Made by a program: the position numbers and the translations under genes
From: Coriobacteriales bacterium
GTDB lineage: Bacteria > Actinomycetota > Coriobacteriia > Coriobacteriales > UBA8131
Assembly (NCBI GenBank): GCA_031256575.1
Contig: JAIRQI010000022.1
Location: forward strand, 1 to 5,101
DNA length: 5,101 nt
Direction: 5' to 3'
The notes under the pieces: generated by a model
Seen by the model: the letters and a program-made list of their open reading frames with translations, nothing else
The model's database searches: none
What the model was told of the DNA's origin: nothing
Part shown: positions 1 to 4,460 of the stretch, piece by piece
How positions within the stretch are numbered: the stretch's first letter is position 1
How the letters are laid out: each line of letters begins with the position of its first letter

Positions 1-341
1 ATGACCTGGCAACCGCCTATACCCGGGCCAACAACCTACGTGACCCAGCGCTCGGCAACACAGTCGACCCTAAGCTGTTACAGCAGGCTGACCAGGCCTT
101 ACTGAGTGCTATCGAGAAGGTCAGCGAGGGAATCAGCGATGCCTTGGAAAGTGACCGCTATGACCGGGCCTTACAATACCTGGCATCCTTACGGGGGCCG
201 ATTGACCGCTTCTTTGACGATGCTTTAATTATGGACCCTGACGAGCAGACCAGAGCCAATCGTCTGCGCCTCTTGAACCGCTTCGTGGCGGCCTTCTCCG
301 AAGTAGCCGATATCGGCAAACTGGCCAAGCCAGCTAGCTAG
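1..341 (+). CDS. glyS: Glycyl-tRNA synthetase beta subunit, C-terminal fragment (5' truncated by window edge)
   Basis: This is the last 112 codons of an open frame whose first full codon is at position 3. The product charges tRNA-Gly in the cytoplasm as part of the alpha2beta2 type of glycyl-tRNA synthetase. The recognisable part is the helical anticodon-binding (DALR-like) tail: an early AYTRANNL segment, then GPIDRFFDDALIM, NRLRLLNRF and a closing FSEVADIGKLAK, which match the usual ending of the beta subunit (FFD-V-VM, NRL-LL, VADI--L). The frame ends at a TAG at 339-341. The catalytic alpha subunit (glyQ) and the rest of glyS should lie upstream of the window. The next gene begins 32 bp downstream on the same strand, so co-transcription is likely. 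An ATG at 144 lies inside this frame and is not a separate gene start. Confidence 0.93.
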   Translation, partial: DLATAYTRANNLRDPALGNTVDPKLLQQADQALLSAIEKVSEGISDALESDRYDRALQYLASLRGPIDRFFDDALIMDPDEQTRANRLRLLNRFVAAFSEVADIGKLAKPAS

Positions 342-373
342 GCAATTCAACTAAGCAGACAGGCCAGGACACC

Positions 374-1255
374 TTGACAACACCCAGCCAGCCAGACATG
401 CCAGAAGACTCCCAGGCCAAGCCTGAGCAGCTCTTAGAAAACGACAGTCCGATTATTAACATTATCTCGGACAGCATCGGCGATAGTGCCGCTACCATGG
501 CGATTGCCGCTGCCAGCCAGTTTTCCGATGGCAAATGCCTGATTAACCGCTTGCCCAAGGTCAACTCCATCGAACAGATGCGCCCCTTCATTGAACAGCA
601 TTTACAAGACACCAGTGGTGAGATGATTCTCTTTCACACCATCGCTGACGAGCAATTACGCGCCGAGCTAGACGATTATCTGCGGGATAAGAACGTAGCC
701 GCGGTCGATTTGATTGGCCCAGCTATCGATGCCATCGCCTTAGCTACCGGACGCACCCCGCGCGGTGAACCCGGTCTAATCAGGGAGACCGATGAGGCCT
801 ATTTCATTCGTGTCGAAGCTATGGAATTTGCTGTTGAACATGACGATGGCCGCAATCCGGAGAGCCTGGCAGATGCAGACATCGTGTTAATCGGAGTCTC
901 CCGTACTTCCAAAACGCCATTGTCTATCTATCTGGCGACTCTTGGCTACAAAGTAGCCAATGTACCCTTAGCCTTAGGCAGCGAGCCGCCTACCCAGCTA
1001 TTCGAACTGGACCGGCGCCGGGTCTTTGGCTTATCCACCGACGCGGCTTTGCTATCCAGCATCCGTCACCGCCGGCTGGGTAATGCCGCAGAAATAGCCG
1101 CGACTTACGCCAGCTTGAATAGCGTCTTGGACGATTTAGACCAAGCCCGCATGGTAATGCGCAAAATCGGCTGCATAGTAATACACACCGACAACCGGGC
1201 TATCGAAGAAACCGCCCAGGTAATCCTGCGCTACTACGAGGCCAGTTTCAAGTAG
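374..1255 (+). CDS. ppsR: Pyruvate,phosphate dikinase / PEP synthase regulatory protein (kinase-pyrophosphorylase, DUF299)
   Basis: The product is a cytoplasmic bifunctional enzyme family that switches PPDK or PEP synthase off by ADP-dependent phosphorylation of a threonine and on again by Pi-dependent removal of that phosphate. Visible support is the opening IINIISDSIGDSA (residues 27-39), the family's SDSTGETA-like motif, and a P-loop GVSRTSKT (residues 174-181) followed by PLSIYLA and YKVANVPL, the classic C-terminal half. From the TTG at 374 the protein is 293 residues, slightly long for the family (about 270-280). The extra length is a polar N-terminal tail of about 25 residues with no recognised motif. 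The alternative start is an in-frame ATG at 398. Neither start has a strong ribosome site, though an AGGAC lies just before the TTG. It probably shares a transcript with glyS. The target kinase gene (ppdK or ppsA) is not in the window, so which target it regulates is unknown. Confidence 0.92.
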   Translation: MTTPSQPDMPEDSQAKPEQLLENDSPIINIISDSIGDSAATMAIAAASQFSDGKCLINRLPKVNSIEQMRPFIEQHLQDTSGEMILFHTIADEQLRAELDDYLRDKNVAAVDLIGPAIDAIALATGRTPRGEPGLIRETDEAYFIRVEAMEFAVEHDDGRNPESLADADIVLIGVSRTSKTPLSIYLATLGYKVANVPLALGSEPPTQLFELDRRRVFGLSTDAALLSSIRHRRLGNAAEIAATYASLNSVLDDLDQARMVMRKIGCIVIHTDNRAIEETAQVILRYYEASFK

Positions 1256-1264
1256 GATGAGCGT

Positions 1265-1310
1265 GCCAGGCAAATCCTTGCTCCTCTAGACTTTTCGATT
1301 GCCGGGCTTT
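1265..1310 (+). terminator. Possible hairpin terminator after ppsR
   Basis: Nine bases after the ppsR stop, GCCAGGCAAATC (1265-1276) can pair with GATTGCCGGGC (1297-1307), with one A-G mismatch and one bulged A. The loop is 20 bases, and TTT follows at 1308-1310. The stem is GC-rich, but the loop is long and the T tract is short, so this may be only a weak or partial terminator before secG. Confidence 0.35.
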
Positions 1311-1345
1311 GCTGTATCATGACTATTCGTGTTTGAATCGAGACT

Positions 1346-1350
1346 AGGAG
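1346..1350 (+). promoter_or_regulatory. Shine-Dalgarno site that fixes the secG start
   Basis: AGGAG lies 5 bases upstream of a TTG at 1356. It is the only good ribosome site near the start of secG. It favours TTG 1356 over the in-frame GTG at 1329, which has no comparable site. Confidence 0.6.
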
Positions 1351-1355
1351 CGAAC

Positions 1356-1613
1356 TTGAGCCCATTACTGATATTCGTGTTGATTGTCTGGTTGATTTCC
1401 GGTATCGGCCTGATACTCTTCGTTTTACTCCACTCTGGTAAAGGCACTGGATTATCCGATGTCATCGCTGGGCAGGTATATAACAATCCGGTTGGTACCA
1501 GCATCGTTGAAAAGAACCTGAACCGCATCACCATTGTCTTCGCAGTGGTTTTCTTCATCACCCTGGTGGTGCTGATGGTTATTTATCCACAGGGTAGCGT
1601 CTCTATCTACTAA
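1356..1613 (+). CDS. secG: Preprotein translocase subunit SecG
   Basis: SecG is a small inner-membrane partner of SecYE that assists SecA-driven protein export. From the TTG at 1356 the product is 85 residues, close to the family's 70-85. It has two hydrophobic membrane segments: roughly residues 3-24 (LLIFVLIVWLISGIGLILFV) and 58-78 (ITIVFAVVFFITLVVLMVI). The loop between them holds LLHSGKGTGLSD and the SecG signature GTSIVEKNLNRIT. Starting at the GTG at 1329 would add a polar MFESRLGAN stretch before the first helix and ignores the AGGAG at 1346-1350. The VEKNL-RIT wording resembles actinobacterial SecG more than proteobacterial SecG, which is an impression and not a computed placement. 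A hairpin follows directly after the stop codon, then a tRNA gene on the same strand. Confidence 0.92.
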   Translation: MSPLLIFVLIVWLISGIGLILFVLLHSGKGTGLSDVIAGQVYNNPVGTSIVEKNLNRITIVFAVVFFITLVVLMVIYPQGSVSIY

Positions 1614-1614
1614 G

Positions 1615-1647
1615 AGACCTGCTGCTGCACTGTGAAGAGGCAGGTCT
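1615..1647 (+). terminator. Hairpin between secG and tRNA-Leu, possible weak terminator
   Basis: AGACCTGC (1615-1622) and GCAGGTCT (1640-1647) form a perfect 8-bp stem with a 17-base loop, starting one base after the secG stop codon. The bases that follow (ATTTGTGG) are only mildly T-rich, so strong intrinsic termination is doubtful. It could instead be a processing or stability hairpin. No convincing promoter was seen between it and the tRNA at 1686, so read-through from secG into the tRNA is possible. Confidence 0.4.
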
Positions 1648-1685
1648 ATTTGTGGAGAAACCCGCAAGGCCTGGCTTGCTCAAAT

Positions 1686-1771
1686 GTCGGAGTGGTGGAA
1701 TGGCAGACACGCTAGCTTGAGGTGCTAGTGCCCAACTGGGTATGCGGGTTCAACTCCCGCCTCCGACACCA
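1686..1771 (+). tRNA. tRNA-Leu (anticodon GAG), with encoded CCA
   Basis: A complete class II tRNA can be folded by eye. The acceptor stem is GTCGGAG (1686-1692) with CTCCGAC (1761-1767). The anticodon stem is CTAGC (1712-1716) with GCTAG (1724-1728), around the 7-base loop TTGAGGT. The anticodon GAG at 1719-1721 reads leucine codons CUC and CUU. The variable region (about 1729-1743) is long and contains a CCC/GGG stem, as expected for leucine. The T arm is GCGGG/CCCGC around TTCAACT. The discriminator A at 1768 is followed by a genomically encoded CCA at 1769-1771. Every stem is paired without mismatches, so the gene looks functional. Confidence 0.96.
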
Positions 1772-1832
1772 GAGACTATTCTTTTGAATTGTAGTAAAGA
1801 CAAGCTGCCCTAAAAGAGAAACGGTATGCTCT

Positions 1833-2531
1833 ATGACCATCAAAGCGGTATTCTTCGACGTTGGCCAGACTCTGCTCAGCCCGGCTCCGGATGGAGAGGC
1901 CTTCTGTGCGACAGCCAATAGCATCGGCATCAAACTAACCAAAGAGATGGTTTTAGAGCACACACCGGCTATGTATCAACGCTATGAGCAGCATTATCTT
2001 AGTGACAGCAGTTTTTGGGACGACCATCTGCGGGCTCGCGCAGTTTGGCTGGATGCCTATGGCCTTTTATACCGCTTGCTCGGTCTGGAAGAACAAGCCG
2101 AACAGCTGGCCTTGATGGCTTATCAGTTTTACTTCAACCCTGGAGCTTGGCATCTCTATGACGATGTCTTAGCAACTCTGACAACTCTTCAAAAGCGCGG
2201 TATCAAGCTCGGTTTGATATCCAACTGGGACAGTTCATTGATACCGGTCATCGAGGGTCTAGGAATCAGCGAATTCTTCTCAACCATCATTGCTTCCGCT
2301 GATGTCGGCATGCACAAACCAGAGCCAGGCATCTTCAAGCTAGCTCTTGACCGACTGCAAGTACAGGCCGATGAGGCCCTGCATGTCGGTGACCATATTA
2401 CTGCCGATGTCGAGGGGGCCCGGTCAGCCGGTCTACATGCTGTCTTGATCGACCGCAACAATCGGCACCCAGAATACAGAGAGGTGCCGCGCATCACAGG
2501 ATTAGAGCCACTGCCGCAAATGGTCGAGTAA
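1833..2531 (+). CDS. HAD-superfamily hydrolase, subfamily IA
   Basis: The product is a 232-residue soluble protein of the haloacid dehalogenase superfamily, most likely a phosphatase acting on a small phosphorylated metabolite; the substrate cannot be told. Motif I is VFFDVGQTL with nucleophile Asp9. Motif II is the serine of LGLISNWD (Ser130). Motif III is Lys162 in MHKPEPGIF. Motif IV is GDHITAD (Asp187 and Asp192). A helical C1-type cap fits residues about 16-100. The residue two after the nucleophile is Gly11 where classical phosphatases have Asp as the general acid. FDVGxTL variants are common in HDHD3/REG-2-like members, so this does not imply a dead enzyme, but activity is less certain. 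The ATG at 1833 has only a weak ribosome site (AGAGA, ACGG) and no clear promoter. The stop codon is 5 bp from the convergent corrinoid activase gene. No functional link to either neighbour is evident. Confidence 0.9.
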   Translation: MTIKAVFFDVGQTLLSPAPDGEAFCATANSIGIKLTKEMVLEHTPAMYQRYEQHYLSDSSFWDDHLRARAVWLDAYGLLYRLLGLEEQAEQLALMAYQFYFNPGAWHLYDDVLATLTTLQKRGIKLGLISNWDSSLIPVIEGLGISEFFSTIIASADVGMHKPEPGIFKLALDRLQVQADEALHVGDHITADVEGARSAGLHAVLIDRNNRHPEYREVPRITGLEPLPQMVE

Positions 2532-2536
2532 ATGGG

Positions 2537-4057
2537 TTAGTTTTCCGGGAACATCATGTTCTCGATGAAGAACTCATTGAAGCGGGCGCTGGTGGAGAGC
2601 TCGATGTACTCAGCCAGGTCCCACAAACCCATCATGTCGGCTCTAGCAGCAGCACTCAAGAGAGCGGCTGAAGCACCTTCTACTGAGCTGTTGCCGACGG
2701 CATAAGCCCGGTCCAGCCAACTGGCGGGGATGATACCCAAGGTGGCAGCGCTTTCCAGGTTGATATGCTTGCCAAAGCCCCCGGCAATATCCAAACGGTG
2801 GATATCCTCAAGGCCCAACCCGGCTGCGTCCATCAAGACCATGATGCCTGAATAGACCGCAGACTTACCGAGCTGGATATTCCGGATGTCGCGTTGGGTG
2901 ATATAGAGGCTCTTATCCTCAGTCAGATAAAAGACATTCAGGCCATTCTCCACACCTAGCCAGGCTGCGTGCTCCGGGCAGTCTTCAGCGTCTAATAGAT
3001 ACCCGGTTGCGTCAAAGATACCGTTTTTGTACATATAGGCGGCGATATCCACCAGACCGGTGCCGCAGACCCCCTTGGGGGCAACTCCGCCGATGGTCTC
3101 GAAGGCCAGATGCCCGTCTTCTGACCAGGCCGATGAAATCGCACCCGGCAGGGCGGGCATGCCGAAGTAGATATTCGCGCCTTCAAAGACCGGCCCGGCA
3201 GCTGTTGCACAGGCAATGATGCCGTCTTTGTTGCCTAGTGAGAGCTCGCCATTGGTTCCCAGGTCGACCAGGACCTGCTTGTACTCGGCCTTATGCATGT
3301 CGGTGGCAATCATGCCTGCTGTGATGTCTCCGCCGACATAACTGGCAATACAGGGAGCAAACCAAATCGGGCAGGGGATATCCGGCAGCTCACGCAGGTC
3401 GCCAAACAGGGACAGGGGGATAAACGGGTTCAAGCCGATACTGTCTGGTGGCAGGCCGACGGCGATGTGCTGCATGACGGTATTGCCGGCAATGGTGAAG
3501 TCAATTATCTCGGAGCGTTTATGACGGGCTTTAGATAAAAGCTCGTCCAGCATCTGGTCAACGGCGCGTAGCACAGCATCTTGCATCTGGCTCAACTTGC
3601 CATCAACGCTGGCATCGATGCGGCTGATGACATCGGCACCCCAGACAGCCTGGGGGTTGACGCGAGCGGCTGATTCTAAGAGCTGGCCGTTGTCTAGGTC
3701 GAACAAGCGGCAGGCCAGTGTGGTGGTACCGATATCTAAAGCGACTCCAATGCCTGCTCGGCCGGTGTCTGGAGCATAGCTTGAGACAACTGCATCCTCT
3801 TCAATCATCATCGTCTCCGGGCCGTCCAGCTCCAGAATCATCTGGTCGCTGACATCCGTTCGGCAGGCCAGCCTGAGGCCGCTCGATCCACTTTCGTGAA
3901 CATAGATCATGCATTTGCCACACTTGCCATTTCCCCCGCAAGGGGCACTGAAATTCAAGCCGGCATCCTGGATGACATCCAAGGCGGATTGGCCTGGTGT
4001 AGCCTGCATCTCTACTACGTTTCCCTGGGTCTTGATGATGACTGTAAAAGTTGACAT
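2537..4057 (-). CDS. RACo-type corrinoid activation protein: [2Fe-2S] ferredoxin fused to ASKHA ATPase (short form)
   Basis: RACo-type proteins restore the catalytic Co(I) state of corrinoid methyl carriers by coupling ATP hydrolysis to electron transfer from a [2Fe-2S] cluster. With the start at 4057 the protein has 506 residues. Residues 1-80 form a plant-type ferredoxin domain with cluster cysteines Cys40, Cys46, Cys49 and Cys65 (CGGNGKCGKC, then LACRT). After a linker of about 25 residues comes an ASKHA/DUF4445 domain: phosphate-1 loop ALDIGTTT (106-113), AGNTVMQH (190-197), VDLGTNGE (264-271) and adenosine motif DIAGGFGKHI (423-432). Characterised RACo is, from memory, about 630 residues with a middle domain between these parts, which appears missing here. 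ATG 4057 has AGGAG 4 bases upstream. ATG 4069 is a near alternative and has its own AGGAG. The longest open frame starts at 4156, but its first 29-33 residues resemble nothing and overlap a candidate promoter. It is divergent from the corrinoid-protein gene, its probable partner. RamA-type activases use [4Fe-4S] clusters and lack this motif. Confidence 0.92.
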   Translation of the reverse strand: MSTFTVIIKTQGNVVEMQATPGQSALDVIQDAGLNFSAPCGGNGKCGKCMIYVHESGSSGLRLACRTDVSDQMILELDGPETMMIEEDAVVSSYAPDTGRAGIGVALDIGTTTLACRLFDLDNGQLLESAARVNPQAVWGADVISRIDASVDGKLSQMQDAVLRAVDQMLDELLSKARHKRSEIIDFTIAGNTVMQHIAVGLPPDSIGLNPFIPLSLFGDLRELPDIPCPIWFAPCIASYVGGDITAGMIATDMHKAEYKQVLVDLGTNGELSLGNKDGIIACATAAGPVFEGANIYFGMPALPGAISSAWSEDGHLAFETIGGVAPKGVCGTGLVDIAAYMYKNGIFDATGYLLDAEDCPEHAAWLGVENGLNVFYLTEDKSLYITQRDIRNIQLGKSAVYSGIMVLMDAAGLGLEDIHRLDIAGGFGKHINLESAATLGIIPASWLDRAYAVGNSSVEGASAALLSAAARADMMGLWDLAEYIELSTSARFNEFFIENMMFPEN

Positions 4058-4061
4058 CGGG

Positions 4062-4077
4062 CTCCTCATATTCTCCT
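4062..4077 (-). promoter_or_regulatory. Two Shine-Dalgarno sites for the activase start
   Basis: Reading the minus strand, AGGAG at 4077-4073 precedes ATG 4069 by 3 bases, and AGGAG at 4066-4062 precedes ATG 4057 by 4 bases. The second ATG opens directly into the conserved ferredoxin strand (MSTFTVIIKT), so it was chosen. The first would add only MRSP. Both place the start near 4060 and argue against the start at 4156. Confidence 0.55.
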
Positions 4078-4105
4078 GTAGCGCTTGGCAGATATCGGTT
4101 TGACT

Positions 4106-4138
4106 GGCTTTAAGCCTGCCTGATAGAGCATTAGGCAG
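4106..4138 (-). promoter_or_regulatory. Paired hairpins in the activase leader
   Basis: CTGCCT (4116-4121) and AGGCAG (4133-4138) form a perfect 6-bp stem with an 11-base loop. GGCTT-T-AAGCC (4106-4116) is a near-perfect palindrome that shares the C at 4116. On the activase mRNA the two would sit about 50-80 bases before the start codon. They could be a leader structure or DNA operator sites; the sequence does not decide. Confidence 0.3.
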
Positions 4139-4154
4139 TGAAGACAAATATAGC

Positions 4155-4173
4155 ATTATGCCGAGCGATTTCG
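4155..4173 (-). promoter_or_regulatory. Candidate activase promoter/operator, left-facing copy of shared element
   Basis: On the minus strand, CGAAATCGCTC (4173-4163) is followed by GGCATAATG (4162-4154). CATAAT (4160-4155) matches the sigma-70 -10 hexamer at 5 of 6 bases, but no good -35 hexamer is present at 16-18 bases. That is what an activator-dependent promoter would look like. The AATCGCTC core ends 105 bases before ATG 4057. A similar element faces the opposite gene at a nearly equal distance. Confidence 0.35.
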
Positions 4174-4239
4174 TTTCTCTTTTTTCTGAAAGATTAGCCT
4201 TTATCTGGTTCAGGGTGTGTTTTGTGACCGGACGGCAAC

Positions 4240-4312
4240 AGACAGCCTCTTAAGCCCCAATCATCAGCTGGTGTTTACGCACGATAACAGCATTATTGGG
4301 GCAGCACTGTCT
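4240..4312. repeat. Nested inverted repeat in the centre of the divergent region
   Basis: GCCCCAAT (4254-4261) and ATTGGGGC (4295-4302) are perfect 8-base inverted arms with a 33-base gap, so their centres are 41 bp apart, about four helical turns. AGACAG (4240-4245) and CTGTCT (4307-4312) form a second outer pair of 6 bases. As RNA this would be a long two-part stem with an 8/4 internal loop. As DNA it resembles paired operator half-sites on one face of the helix. It lies between the two promoter-like elements, which favours the operator reading. Confidence 0.45.
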
Positions 4313-4348
4313 ATTGGTTTCAGGTTTTCGCGTACATCTTGCACAATC

Positions 4349-4369
4349 CGAATCGCTCTCGCAATAATG
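4349..4369 (+). promoter_or_regulatory. Candidate corrinoid-protein promoter/operator, right-facing copy of shared element
   Basis: CGAATCGCTC (4349-4358) is followed by TCGCAATAATG (4359-4369). AATAAT (4363-4368) matches the -10 hexamer at 5 of 6 bases but lacks its first T. A TTGCAC (4339-4344) lies 18 bases upstream as a poor -35. The AATCGCTC core ends 102 bases before ATG 4461. TAATAT at 4385-4390 is an alternative -10 with no matching -35, so the exact transcription start is open. Confidence 0.35.
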
Positions 4370-4408
4370 ACTCAAGGTAAGGACTAATATATCAGTCACG
4401 ACAAAGTA

Positions 4409-4426
4409 GGGGAGTGAATTCACCCC
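4409..4426 (+). promoter_or_regulatory. Palindrome in the corrinoid-protein leader
   Basis: GTGAATTCAC (4414-4423) is a perfect 10-base palindrome. GGG (4410-4412) and CCC (4424-4426) extend it if A4413 is bulged. It ends 34 bases before the start codon and is followed by an A-rich run, not T's, so it is not an intrinsic terminator. It may be a repressor site or a small hairpin stabilising the 5' end of the mRNA. Confidence 0.35.
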
Positions 4427-4449
4427 AACAAAAAAACGATCTGCTAGGA

Positions 4450-4455
4450 AGGGAG
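4450..4455 (+). promoter_or_regulatory. Shine-Dalgarno site of the corrinoid-protein gene
   Basis: AGGGAG lies 5 bases before ATG 4461, with a second AGGA (4446-4449) just upstream. It is the strongest ribosome site in the window, which fits the codon bias of the gene it serves. Confidence 0.6.
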
Positions 4456-4460
4456 TTGCA

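Larger units (their letters stand above)
4058..4460. other. Divergent intergenic region between activase and corrinoid-protein genes
   Basis: This 403-bp stretch has no supported gene. Going left to right it holds the activase ribosome sites, two adjacent hairpins (4106-4138), a promoter-like element facing left (4155-4173), a T-rich run (4174-4185), a nested dyad (4240-4312), a matching promoter-like element facing right (4349-4369), an AT-rich TAATATAT (4385-4392), a palindrome (4409-4426) and the corrinoid-protein ribosome site. A near-repeat, TGGTTCAGG at 4206-4214 and TGGTTTCAGG at 4315-4324, flanks the central dyad. I looked for cobalamin-riboswitch core sequences on both strands and saw none. 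I also saw no convincing sigma-54 promoter (GG-N10-GC spacing). Confidence 0.7.

Noticed and set aside
1329..1355. GTG start at 1329 for secG.
   Set aside because: It adds a polar segment ahead of the first membrane helix and has no good ribosome site, while TTG 1356 follows AGGAG by 5 bases.
2549..2561. Palindrome GAACAT-C-ATGTTC near the convergent gene ends, considered as a terminator or operator.
   Set aside because: It lies inside the activase coding sequence and arises from its ENMMF codons; there is no T tract on either side.
2992..3779. Several other-frame and opposite-strand reading frames inside the activase gene.
   Set aside because: Arg/Pro-rich or otherwise featureless translations with no ribosome sites, wholly inside a well-supported gene.
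4058..4156. A longer activase protein starting at ATG 4156 with 33 extra N-terminal residues.
   Set aside because: No ribosome site precedes it, the extra residues match no part of the family, it overlaps a promoter-like element, and ATG 4057 and ATG 4069 each have an AGGAG.
4328..4343. Sigma-54 promoter ending in TTGCA before the corrinoid-protein gene.
   Set aside because: The -24 element would be TCGCGT where TGGCAC is needed, so the invariant GG is missing.
4250..4400. A cysteine-containing minus-strand reading frame (with CARC and CCP segments) in the divergent region.
   Set aside because: It is the tail of a frame that stays open antisense to the corrinoid-protein gene. No start codon with a ribosome site was found, no family was recognised, and its sequence is the central dyad read in reverse.
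4200..4460. Cobalamin riboswitch upstream of the corrinoid-protein gene.
   Set aside because: None of the conserved core segments (GGGAA, GCCACTG-type box, AGYCMGGAGACC-type box) could be found on either strand.
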